11,202 bases of DNA from Xanthomonas translucens pv. translucens DSM 18974. Lineage in GTDB: Bacteria; Pseudomonadota; Gammaproteobacteria; Xanthomonadales; Xanthomonadaceae. Below are positions 1 through 6,313 of the stretch, piece after piece. The DNA lies in assembly GCF_000331775.1 (NCBI RefSeq), contig NZ_CAPJ01000497.1:1-11202 (forward strand), in the 5' to 3' direction. The notes below the pieces were generated by a model. The model had not been told where the DNA came from. It did no database searches and worked only from the letters and a program-made list of their open reading frames with translations. Each line of letters opens with the position of its first letter. Position 1 is the stretch's first letter. The position numbers were made by a program, and so were the translations under genes.

Positions 1-177
1 CCGCGCGGCCGCGCCGGGCACGCTGCGCGGCCGGTCCACGTCCTCGATGCGCAGTAGCCACTCGCCGCCAGCATGCCGCGCCAGCAGCCAGCTGCCGAAG
101 GCGGCGAGCAGCGAGCCCAGATGCAGCGGGCCGGTGGGCGAGGGCGCGAAACGGCCGCGGTAGGGAGGCGAGGACAT
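1..177 (-). CDS. gluQ: Glutamyl-Q tRNA(Asp) synthetase, N-terminal fragment (3' part outside window)
   Basis: The enzyme activates glutamate and attaches it to the queuosine base at the wobble position of tRNA(Asp); it is a cytoplasmic class I synthetase paralogue without an anticodon-binding domain. Only the first 59 residues are present, of roughly 290-300 in the family. Residues 9-22 read [14 protein letters not shown], the Rossmann-fold start with the HIGH-type signature (HLGS) typical of GluQ and glutamyl-tRNA synthetase; [11 protein letters not shown] at 41-51 is the conserved segment that follows in GluQ. Full GluRS proteins share PSPTG and IED motifs but would usually read HIGGAR, so GluQ is the better call. 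The ATG (175-177) has no strong Shine-Dalgarno sequence; an in-frame TTG lies two codons upstream. Divergent from htpX across about 100 bases. Confidence 0.9.
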   Translation of the reverse strand, partial: MSSPPYRGRFAPSPTGPLHLGSLLAAFGSWLLARHAGGEWLLRIEDVDRPRSVPGAAAR

Positions 178-206
178 GGGCAAACTGAATCGTCGGTCAG
201 GTATGC

Positions 207-236
207 GCTTGAATTCAAGCTGTACGCGCCGCAGAT
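207..236 (+). promoter_or_regulatory. Candidate heat-shock (sigma-32 type) promoter or palindromic operator before htpX
   Basis: A perfect 14-base palindrome, GCTTGAATTCAAGC, occupies 207-220. Each half contains CTTGAA, the core of the sigma-32 -35 element. On the plus strand CTTGAA (208-213) is followed after 15 bases by CCGCAGAT (229-236), a partial match to the sigma-32 -10 consensus CCCCATnT. htpX is a heat-shock gene in E. coli, so the context fits. The spacer is slightly long and the -10 imperfect, and the palindrome could instead be a repressor site. On the minus strand (towards gluQ) I see no convincing -10. Confidence 0.3.
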
Positions 237-280
237 CCGAACCAATCCTTCATGTTTCCTGGTGCGGAGTCCACGCTCAC

Positions 281-1165
281 ATGTTCAATCGAATCGCCTT
301 GTTCCTCATCACCAATCTGGCGGTGCTGGTGCTGGCCGGCATTGTCATGTCCGTGTTCGGCATCAATCCCAGCCAGATGGGCGGCCTGCTGGTGATGGCC
401 GCGCTGTTCGGCTTCGGCGGCTCGCTGGTGTCGCTGCTGCTGTCCAAGTTCATGGCCAAGCGCGCCACCGGCGCGCAGGTGATCGCCGAGCCGCGCAATC
501 ACACCGAGCGCTGGCTGCTGGAGACGGTGCGGCGGCAGGCGCAGGCCGCTGGCATCGGCATGCCCGAGGTCGCCGTCTACGATGGTCCGGAGATCAACGC
601 CTTCGCCACTGGTGCCAACCGCAACAACGCGCTGGTCGCGGTGTCCACCGGCCTGCTGCAGAACATGACCGAAGACGAAGCGGAAGCAGTGCTGGCCCAT
701 GAGATCAGCCATGTCGCCAATGGCGATATGGTGACGATGGCGCTGCTGCAGGGCGTGCTGAACACCTTCGTGATCGTGCTGGCACGGGTGGTCGGCGGGG
801 TGGTGGACGGCTACCTGTCCGGCAACCGCGACGGCCGCCGCGGCCTGGCCTACTACGCCATCGTGATGGTGCTGGAACTGGTGTTCGGCCTGTTCGCGAC
901 GATGATCGCGATGTGGTTCTCGCGCTACCGCGAGTTCCGCGCCGATGCCGGCGGCGCCAGCCTGGCCGGGCGCAACAAGATGATCGCGGCGCTGCAGCGG
1001 CTGGAACTCAACCACGGGCAGAGCACGCTGCCGTCGCAGGTACAGGCGTTCGGCATCGCCGGCGGCCTGGGCCAGGGCGTGCGCAAGCTGTTCATGAGCC
1101 ACCCGCCGCTGTCCGAGCGCATCGCCACGCTGCGCGCGTCGCACAACAGCGCGACGGTGAGCTAA
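281..1165 (+). CDS. htpX: Protease HtpX, membrane zinc metalloprotease (M48B)
   Basis: A 294-residue protein, almost the same length as E. coli HtpX (293). It is an inner-membrane zinc endopeptidase that cleaves misfolded or damaged membrane proteins and works alongside FtsH in membrane quality control. Hydrophobic segments lie at about 4-24, 34-53, 155-175 and 190-213. The zinc site is complete: HEISH at 140-144 gives H140, catalytic E141 and H144, and YREFRADAG has the third ligand, E218. The C-terminal [13 protein letters not shown] (272-284) is a family hallmark. I chose ATG 281 because [15 protein letters not shown] is the canonical N-terminus; the open frame continues upstream to 176 but that stretch does not look like protein. 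A GGAG at 266-269 is a somewhat distant ribosome binding site. Convergent with fimX. Heat regulation is likely (see 207-236). Confidence 0.96.
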   Translation: MFNRIALFLITNLAVLVLAGIVMSVFGINPSQMGGLLVMAALFGFGGSLVSLLLSKFMAKRATGAQVIAEPRNHTERWLLETVRRQAQAAGIGMPEVAVYDGPEINAFATGANRNNALVAVSTGLLQNMTEDEAEAVLAHEISHVANGDMVTMALLQGVLNTFVIVLARVVGGVVDGYLSGNRDGRRGLAYYAIVMVLELVFGLFATMIAMWFSRYREFRADAGGASLAGRNKMIAALQRLELNHGQSTLPSQVQAFGIAGGLGQGVRKLFMSHPPLSERIATLRASHNSATVS

Positions 1166-1243
1166 AGCCACCGCACGAACCGAACGCAGCGGCTCATCAC
1201 CCGCTTCCACCCGCAGCATGTCGGCGTCAGTCAACCGCTTTTC

Positions 1244-1266
1244 CGAGTCCCGAGTCCCGAGTCCCG
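1244..1266. repeat. Three tandem copies of CGAGTCC between convergent htpX and fimX
   Basis: Three exact copies of the heptamer CGAGTCC lie at 1244-1250, 1251-1257 and 1258-1264, followed by CG. They end seven bases before the fimX stop codon, inside the 107-base gap between the convergent htpX and fimX. The unit resembles the GAATCCC-type runs found near 3494-3517. No good intrinsic terminator is visible in this gap; the only stem is a weak AGCGG/CCGCT pair near 1190-1207. Confidence 0.7.
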
Positions 1267-1272
1267 CAACGT

Positions 1273-3345
1273 TCAAGCAAAATCGAACGTCATCCCCGGC
1301 CCGGCCAGTCCGACGAACTCGCCCTGCACGTAATCCACGCCGGCGCTGAACAGCAGGCTCATCGAGGTGGCGTCGACGACGAACTCGGCGATGCTGCGGA
1401 TCCCGGCCGACTGCGCGCGCTCGGTGATCTCGCGGATCTTGTCCTGGTGCTCGCGGGTCTGCGTCAACTCCTGGGTGAAGCCGCGGTCCAGTTTCAGGAA
1501 CGAGGGCTGGAAGTGCGCCAGCAGCTGGAACGAGTCCAGGCCCGAACCGAACTGCTCCAGCCCGACCTTGCAGCCCAGGCCGGTGGCCTCGGCCAGGAAC
1601 TGCTGCGCGTTGCGCAGGTGGGTGAACACCTTGGCTTCCGGCGTCTGCAGCCACAGCCGCTCGCCGGGCACGCCGTGCGCTGCCAATTCGCGCCGGATCA
1701 ATTCCACCATCTGCAGATCGGCGAAGGCATCCGGGCTGATATTGACCAGCAGGCTGGTGGCGTGGCCGGCACGCTGGCGCTCGCCGATCACCGCGATCGC
1801 GCGCGCCACCACCCAGCGGTCGATCTCGGCCATCAGTCCATGTTCGGCGGCGATGCCGAGGAAGGTGGTCGGGCCGATGATCTCGTCGTTGCGCTCCAGG
1901 CGCAGGTAGGCCTCGTACAGTTCGTGCGGCTCGCCCTGCAGGTTCAGCACCGGCTGGTAGTGCAGCAGGAAGCCGTCGCCGGCCAGCGCCTCGCGCAGCT
2001 GCTGGACCCAGCGCTGGATGCGCTGTTCCTCGACCCGGTCGGCCGCGCCGGGGTCGAAGATCTTGCAGGCGTTGCCGCCCAGTTCGATCGTGGCCTGCAC
2101 GTTCTCGCTGGCGCGGGCCAGGACCTGGCCGACGGTGGCGATCTTCTCGCCGATCTGCACGCCGCCGATGCTGACGGTGACCGTGGCCGAGCGCTCGCCG
2201 ACGCTGAACACGTGCGCCGCGTAGGCGTTGAGCAGGTGTTCGGCCTGCGCCGCGGTACGGCCGTAGTCGCCCTGCAGCAGCAGCGCGAAGTTGTGCTCGC
2301 CGAAGCGCGCGGCCTGCACGTCGCCGTCGATCGCCGCGGCCAGATGCTGGGCCAGCGCCGCCACCAGCGCGTCGGCCGAGTCCAGGCCGATGTCGGCCAG
2401 CAGCCGCGTGTAGTGGTCGGGTTCGACCAGTAGGAAGCCGTAGTGGCCGTCGCCACGGCCGACCTGGGCCACCGCGTTCTCCAGCGCCAGCATGAAGGTC
2501 GGGCGGTTGAGCAGGCCGGTGACCTGGTCGCGCTGGCGCAGGTCCTCGACCTCGCGCGCCAGTTCCGGATCGAATTCCTCGCGGCGGCGGAACACCACCT
2601 GCACGCAGACCTCGCCCTCGTAGCTGGCGGTGGCGAACTCCATCGTCGCCGGGAAGCTCTCGCCCTCCATGGTGCGCGCATCGACCTGGTACTGCGCCGG
2701 CGGCGGTTCGCCCTTGCCCAGTGACTTCAGCAATCGCTTGAATTCCTCCACATGCTGCGGCGCGACCATGTCCAGCAGCGAGACGCCTTCGACGTCGTCG
2801 AACGAGGCGAAGCCGAACATCTCCAGGTAGGCGTCGTTGGCGCGGATGTGCATGCCTTCGTGGATGTAGGCGATCGGATCGCGCGAGGATGCGATCAGCG
2901 CGTCGCAGCGGCGCTCGGTCTCGCGCATCTGCGCCTCGATCCGGCGCAGTCCGCGGCGCGCCTGCAGGTCGGCCCAGGTGTTGCGCAGCACCGACAGCAG
3001 GTGCTCGGGGCGCTGGCGCAGGGCGATCGCGCGGGCGCCGCCGGCCACCGCCTCGACCCATTCGTTCTCGTCGATGCTGTCGGCGAGCAGGATCACCGGG
3101 ATGTCCTTGCCGCTGGCGCCTACCCGCTGCAGCACCTGCGGCAGGGGGATGGTCTGCGAGCGCGCGCTCAGCACCAGGTCGATCGGCTGCGCGGCGAGCA
3201 TCGCGCCCAGCTCCTCGGCGTGCTGCGGGCGCGACGGCCGCACCGCGATGCCGCTGTTGCGCAGGCTGCTGACGATCGCTTCGGCGTTTTCACCGCTGTC
3301 GTCGATGATCATCAGACGTAGGGTGGTGTCTTTGCCTGTTTGCAT
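1273..3345 (-). CDS. fimX: FimX-type c-di-GMP effector (degenerate REC-PAS-GGDEF-EAL), type IV pilus/twitching regulator
   Basis: A 690-residue protein, matching the length (691) and order of Pseudomonas aeruginosa FimX. Domains: REC-like about 10-125, PAS about 140-255, GGDEF about 265-430, EAL about 440-690. All catalytic parts are degraded. The REC phospho-acceptor is serine (S60 in DLVLS). The GGDEF loop reads FGEHNF (348-353). In the EAL domain the signature is EAY (478-480), the metal-binding glutamate of the E-x-T-E stretch is Q567, and DDFG has become EQFG (597-600). The EFV at 654-656, in place of EGV, and the ending GPGMTFDFA are FimX-like. Known FimX proteins bind c-di-GMP through EAL without cleaving it and contact PilZ to control pilus assembly at the cell pole. 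On the minus strand AGGGAGG (3350-3356) precedes the ATG. It lies downstream of the yaeQ-flavoprotein pair, with a 207-base gap. Confidence 0.93.
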   Translation of the reverse strand: MQTGKDTTLRLMIIDDSGENAEAIVSSLRNSGIAVRPSRPQHAEELGAMLAAQPIDLVLSARSQTIPLPQVLQRVGASGKDIPVILLADSIDENEWVEAVAGGARAIALRQRPEHLLSVLRNTWADLQARRGLRRIEAQMRETERRCDALIASSRDPIAYIHEGMHIRANDAYLEMFGFASFDDVEGVSLLDMVAPQHVEEFKRLLKSLGKGEPPPAQYQVDARTMEGESFPATMEFATASYEGEVCVQVVFRRREEFDPELAREVEDLRQRDQVTGLLNRPTFMLALENAVAQVGRGDGHYGFLLVEPDHYTRLLADIGLDSADALVAALAQHLAAAIDGDVQAARFGEHNFALLLQGDYGRTAAQAEHLLNAYAAHVFSVGERSATVTVSIGGVQIGEKIATVGQVLARASENVQATIELGGNACKIFDPGAADRVEEQRIQRWVQQLREALAGDGFLLHYQPVLNLQGEPHELYEAYLRLERNDEIIGPTTFLGIAAEHGLMAEIDRWVVARAIAVIGERQRAGHATSLLVNISPDAFADLQMVELIRRELAAHGVPGERLWLQTPEAKVFTHLRNAQQFLAEATGLGCKVGLEQFGSGLDSFQLLAHFQPSFLKLDRGFTQELTQTREHQDKIREITERAQSAGIRSIAEFVVDATSMSLLFSAGVDYVQGEFVGLAGPGMTFDFA

Positions 3346-3366
3346 GAAGCCTCCCTGAGACGGGGT

Positions 3367-3395
3367 TTAATACACGATGCCCACTGTGCCGTCCA
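3367..3395 (-). promoter_or_regulatory. Candidate sigma-70 promoter for fimX
   Basis: On the minus strand a TATTAA -10 element (3372-3367) sits 17 bases from TGGACG (3395-3390), four of six matches to the -35 consensus. Transcription would begin near 3360, giving a leader of about 15 bases that contains the AGGGAGG ribosome binding site. The local AT-rich patch stands out in a GC-rich gap. Called by eye only; fimX could also be read through from the upstream genes. Confidence 0.35.
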
Positions 3396-3412
3396 TGTGG
3401 GGTGCAGGGATG

Positions 3413-3517
3413 GGGGATTCGCAAACCCGGGGCCGGCTTGTCTGAACGTTCGCGGCCCCCCGAGGCGGAGTGCAACCACCGAAACGCGCTTGTGCGAATC
3501 CCCAATCCCGAATCCCC
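3413..3517. repeat. Composite inverted/tandem intergenic repeat between the flavoprotein gene and fimX
   Basis: GGGGATTCGC at 3413-3422 is exactly repeated in inverted orientation as GCGAATCCCC at 3494-3503, 71 bases apart. Between them is a smaller inverted pair, GGGGCCG (3429-3435) and CGGCCCC (3453-3459). The right arm continues into tandem AATCCC-type units to 3517 (GAATCCCC, AATCCC, GAATCCCC). It lies in the 207-base gap downstream of the flavoprotein gene, where the transcript could fold into a long stem, though no clear T-tract follows on the minus strand. Similar GAATCCC strings are common between Xanthomonas genes (general knowledge). It could be a terminator, an RNA-stabilising element or merely a dispersed repeat. 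Confidence 0.55.
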
Positions 3518-3552
3518 GCTTTCAACAGCCGAATGGCTGCTCATCCCGGCCC

Positions 3553-4749
3553 TCAAACCACCGAGCCGGCGGCATGCCCCGAGGCCCAGGCCCACTGGAA
3601 GTTGTAGCCGCCCAGCCAGCCGCTGACGTCCAGCACCTCGCCGACGAAGTACAGACCGGGCACCTGGCGCGATTCCATCGTCGCCGACGACACCTGATTG
3701 GTGTCCACCCCGCCCAGGGTGACTTCGGCGGTGCGATAGCCCTCGGTGCCGCTGGCCACCAGCGGCCAGGCGCCGAGCAAGGCGGCTGCGGCGCGCAACT
3801 GCGGTTCGTCGAGCTGGCGCACCGGCTTGTCCGGCAGCCACACCTCGCACAGGCGCTGCGCGAAGCGGCGCGGCAGCGCCTCGCCCAGCACCGTGCGCAG
3901 TTCGGAGGCGCCGCGCAGGCGCTTCTGTTCGCGCAGCCACGCGGCCGCGTTCTGCCCGGGCAGCAGGTCCAGGCGCAGGTCGTCGCCCGGCTGCCAGTAC
4001 GAGGAGATCTGCAGGATCGCCGGGCCGCTGATGCCGCGGTGGGTGATCAGCATGAAGTTGCGGAAGCTGGCGCCGTTGCAGCTGGCTTCCACCGGCAGCG
4101 CCAGTCCGGACAGGTCCTGCAACCGTTCCTGGTGCTTGCCGCTGAGGGTCAGCGGTACCAGTCCGGCGCGGGTCGGCAGCACCGCGTGGCCGAACTGGCG
4201 GGCCAGTTCGTAGCCGAAGCCGCTGGCGCCCAGGCTGGGGATGGACAGCCCGCCGCTGGCCACCACCAGCGAGGTGGCGTGCAGCGGGCCGTCGTCGCTG
4301 TCGATGCGGAACCCTTCGCTGCCGCGTTCCACGCCGCGCACGCCGCATTGGGTTTGGATACTGACGCCGGCCGCCTCGCATTCGTCCACCAGCATGCGCA
4401 CGATCTGCTTGGAGGAGATGTCGCAGAACAGCTGGCCCAGTTCCTTCTCGTGGTAGGCGATGGCGTGGCGCTCGACCATCTCGACGAAGTCGGCCGGGCG
4501 GTAACGCGCCAGCGCCGACTTGCAGAAGTGCGGGTTGGAAGACAGGAAATTGCCCGGGCCGGTACCGGTGTTGGTGAAATTGCACCGCCCGCCGCCGGAC
4601 ATCAGGATCTTCTTGCCGACCTTGTTGGCGTGCTCGATCACCCGTACGCGGCGGCCGCGGCGGCCGGCGGTCAGCGCGCACATCAGCCCGGCGGCGCCGG
4701 CGCCGATGACGGCGACATCGACGCGGAGAGGCTCGGCGCGCGCGTTCAT
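3553..4749 (-). CDS. RdsA/YhiN-family (HI0933-like, BaiN/RdsA) FAD-dependent oxidoreductase
   Basis: A 398-residue flavoprotein of the HI0933/YhiN (RdsA) family, the usual length. The N-terminal Rossmann motif GAGAAG is at 16-21, followed by the conserved ...KKILMSGGGRCNFTN at 46-60. The C-terminal FAD-binding block runs from GEVLDVSGWLGGYN (370-383) to the Ser-Gly near 391. The physiological substrate is unsettled for most members, so only a cytoplasmic NAD(P)/FAD oxidoreductase can be claimed. The ATG at 4749-4747 overlaps the yaeQ stop as ATGA, which implies translational coupling; the frame continues upstream to 5085 but there it is antisense-frame noise inside yaeQ. It was likely co-transcribed with yaeQ, with fimX 207 bases downstream. 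In X. citri the equivalent gene would be the one between YaeQ and FimX, as I recall the locus numbering. Confidence 0.9.
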   Translation of the reverse strand: MNARAEPLRVDVAVIGAGAAGLMCALTAGRRGRRVRVIEHANKVGKKILMSGGGRCNFTNTGTGPGNFLSSNPHFCKSALARYRPADFVEMVERHAIAYHEKELGQLFCDISSKQIVRMLVDECEAAGVSIQTQCGVRGVERGSEGFRIDSDDGPLHATSLVVASGGLSIPSLGASGFGYELARQFGHAVLPTRAGLVPLTLSGKHQERLQDLSGLALPVEASCNGASFRNFMLITHRGISGPAILQISSYWQPGDDLRLDLLPGQNAAAWLREQKRLRGASELRTVLGEALPRRFAQRLCEVWLPDKPVRQLDEPQLRAAAALLGAWPLVASGTEGYRTAEVTLGGVDTNQVSSATMESRQVPGLYFVGEVLDVSGWLGGYNFQWAWASGHAAGSVV

Positions 4750-5291
4750 GCCGCGGCTTTGCGCACCGTCGGGGTGAAGGTGACGCTGGCCTCGTCGCCG
4801 AGCAACTGCACTTCGCCGTCCTGGATCACCACGTCGAAGCGCATGCTGCGCTGGATCAGTTCGGCCGCCGCCGCGACCGCGTCGCCGGGCAGGTCGAGCA
4901 CCTGCAGCGGCTTGAGCTTGAGCAGGCCAGAGCCGTTCTTCTCCCACCAGATGTCGGCGAGGCGGCCGCCATAGTTGACCACCACCACCTCGCGGGCGCG
5001 GCCGCAGGCCTTGCGGATGCGCGATTCGTCGGGCTGGCCGACCTCGATCCATTGCTCGATCGCGCCGGTGTAGTCCATCCGCCACAGGTCCGGCTCGTCG
5101 TCGCTGCTCAGGCCCTTGCCGAACAGCAGGCGTTCCTCGGCGAACAGGGCGAAGGTCAGCAGCCGCGCCATCAGCCGCTGGTCGGTCTCGGACGGGTGCT
5201 GGGCCAGGGTCAGCGAATGCGCCGCGTAGTAGCCGCGGTCCATGTCGGAAATCTGCAGTTCGGCCTTGCGGAGGGTGGCGGTGAGGGCCAT
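4746..5291 (-). CDS. yaeQ: YaeQ family protein
   Basis: A 181-residue protein, the same length as E. coli YaeQ. It begins MALTATLRKAELQISDMDR, a typical YaeQ N-terminus, and contains the conserved LLTFALFAEERLLFGKGLS (44-62) and WIEVGQPDESRIRKAC (81-96). The family has a PD-(D/E)XK nuclease-like fold; D68 and E83 are the acidic residues best placed to be the old active site, but no nuclease activity is established to my knowledge. E. coli YaeQ was first noticed as a suppressor of rfaH loss, so its biochemical role remains unclear. Its stop overlaps the start of the following flavoprotein gene (ATGA), making it the promoter-proximal gene of a two-gene unit. No strong Shine-Dalgarno sequence is seen. 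Divergent from the RluA-family gene. Confidence 0.93.
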   Translation of the reverse strand: MALTATLRKAELQISDMDRGYYAAHSLTLAQHPSETDQRLMARLLTFALFAEERLLFGKGLSSDDEPDLWRMDYTGAIEQWIEVGQPDESRIRKACGRAREVVVVNYGGRLADIWWEKNGSGLLKLKPLQVLDLPGDAVAAAAELIQRSMRFDVVIQDGEVQLLGDEASVTFTPTVRKAAA

Positions 5292-5317
5292 GCGGCTACC
5301 GGGATCAAAGGGCGGCC

Positions 5318-5325
5318 ATGATAAT
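5318..5325. promoter_or_regulatory. Overlapping divergent -10 candidates between yaeQ and the RluA-family gene
   Basis: The eight bases ATGATAAT give TATCAT on the minus strand (5323-5318, five of six matches to TATAAT, towards yaeQ) and GATAAT on the plus strand (5320-5325, five of six, towards the RluA-family gene). Neither has a good -35 at the usual distance. The plus-strand start would fall near 5331-5334, right at the start codon, suggesting a leaderless message. The two promoters would compete for the same DNA. Called by eye in a 42-base divergent gap. Confidence 0.3.
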
Positions 5326-5333
5326 GCGTGGCG

Positions 5334-6239
5334 ATGTCCGATCCCCGCCCACCGTCCGCATTGGTTCCGGCCCCGAGCCGCTGGCAGCTGCCGCCCGGGC
5401 CGTGGCCGACGTTGCTGGACGGGCTGTGCGCGCGCTTCCCGCAGGTGTCGCGGGCGCAGTGGCAGGAGCGTTGCGATCGCGGCCGGGTACAGGATCCGCG
5501 CGGCCAGCCGCTGCCGGCGGCGCTGCCGTACCGGGTTGGGCTGGAAGTGCGCTACTTTCGCGAGGTCGCCGACGAGGCGCCGATCGCCGCGGTGGAGCGC
5601 ATCGTCCACGCCGATGCGCACCTGGTGGTGGCCGACAAGCCGCATGGGCTGCCGGTCACTCCGTCCGGGCGTTATCTGCGCGAGACCTTGCTGGCGCGGC
5701 TGGTGGCGCGATTGGGCAATCCGGCGCTGGTGCCGCTGCACCGGCTGGACCGCGCCACTGCCGGGCTGGTGCTGTTCTCGGCCGATCCGGGCAGCCGCGC
5801 CGCGTACCAGGCGTTGTTCCGCGAGCGGCGCATCGCCAAGACCTACCAGGCGCTGGCTCCGGCCTTGCCGGGACAGGTGTTTCCGCTGGTGCGCGCGAGC
5901 CGGCTGGTGCGCGGCGAGCCGTTCTTCCGCATGGCCGAGGCCGACGGCGAGGCCAACAGCCTGACCCGGATCGCGGTGCTGGACGCGCCCGACGGACCGC
6001 TGTGGCGCTATGCGCTGGCGCCGGTGACCGGGCGCAAGCACCAATTGCGTGTGCACATGGCCGCGCTGGGTGCGCCGATCCTGGGCGATACGCTGTATCC
6101 GCAGTTGCGCGCGGAGGGCGATGACGCCTGCGCCTGTGTGCTGCAGCTGTTGGCGTGCGGACTGTCGTTCGACGATCCGCTCAGTGGGCAGGCGCGCCAC
6201 TTCGCCAGTGCGCAGACCTTGGCCTGGCCGCCGGCGTGA
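5334..6239 (+). CDS. RluA-family RNA pseudouridine synthase
   Basis: A 301-residue protein of the RluA family, which converts selected uridines in 23S rRNA or tRNA to pseudouridine. The signature HRLDRATAG (136-144) carries the catalytic aspartate D139, and TGRKHQLRVHMAALG (232-246) is the other family block. VVADKPHGLPVTP (98-110) is the usual strand and loop before the catalytic motif. The N-terminal region (about 25-55) resembles a weak S4 RNA-binding domain. The exact target (RluA, RluC/D, TruC or another) cannot be told from the sequence, so no gene symbol is given. ATG 5334 is preferred; GTG 5328 is two codons upstream in frame. Neither has a Shine-Dalgarno sequence at the right distance, consistent with leaderless start. 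An AAAGGG at 5308-5313 suits only an out-of-frame ATG at 5318. Divergent from yaeQ. Confidence 0.88.
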   Translation: MSDPRPPSALVPAPSRWQLPPGPWPTLLDGLCARFPQVSRAQWQERCDRGRVQDPRGQPLPAALPYRVGLEVRYFREVADEAPIAAVERIVHADAHLVVADKPHGLPVTPSGRYLRETLLARLVARLGNPALVPLHRLDRATAGLVLFSADPGSRAAYQALFRERRIAKTYQALAPALPGQVFPLVRASRLVRGEPFFRMAEADGEANSLTRIAVLDAPDGPLWRYALAPVTGRKHQLRVHMAALGAPILGDTLYPQLRAEGDDACACVLQLLACGLSFDDPLSGQARHFASAQTLAWPPA

Positions 6240-6252
6240 CGATGCGCCCCAA

Positions 6253-6313
6253 CTCCGTGAGACGCTTCGCGCCGGACACTCACCCCCAACTTTTCTCCCG
6301 GTGGGAGAGGGAC
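6253..6313. repeat. Dispersed intergenic hairpin repeat, copy 1
   Basis: This 61-base stretch matches 8867-8926 at about 50 positions by eye, including an exact 15-base block CGCTTCGCGCCGGAC-type core (starting at 6263, CGCTTCGCGCCGGA) and the run CACCCC. Both copies end in a hairpin: here TCTCCC (6294-6299), loop GGT, GGGAGA (6303-6308), extendable by two G-U pairs in a plus-strand RNA. It starts 14 bases after the stop of the RluA-family gene. Sequences of this CTCACCCC...CTCTCCC...GGGAGAGG type are a common dispersed repeat in Xanthomonas and Stenotrophomonas (general knowledge). No T-tract follows, so it is not an obvious terminator. Confidence 0.75.

Noticed and set aside
215..3061. Very long minus-strand open frame (948 codons) across htpX and fimX
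   Set aside because: It is antisense to htpX and in a different frame from fimX; its composition is Arg, Ala and Gly-rich low-complexity protein typical of shadow frames in GC-rich DNA, while htpX and fimX show clear family motifs.
3370..3400. Possible sigma-54 promoter for fimX (GGCAC...GCAT on the minus strand)
   Set aside because: The GG and GC dinucleotides are two bases too close for a sigma-54 -24/-12 element.
1244..3517. CRISPR-like short repeats near 1244 and 3494
   Set aside because: Units are 6-8 bases in direct tandem with no spacers, and no cas genes are present.
4750..5085. Upstream in-frame extension of the flavoprotein gene
   Set aside because: This part lies within yaeQ in another frame, and the Rossmann-fold N-terminus begins shortly after ATG 4749.
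5318..6124. Plus-strand frame from ATG 5318, which has the best ribosome-binding sequence nearby
   Set aside because: The translation is a Gly, Ala and Arg-rich shadow of the pseudouridine synthase frame, without any recognisable motif.
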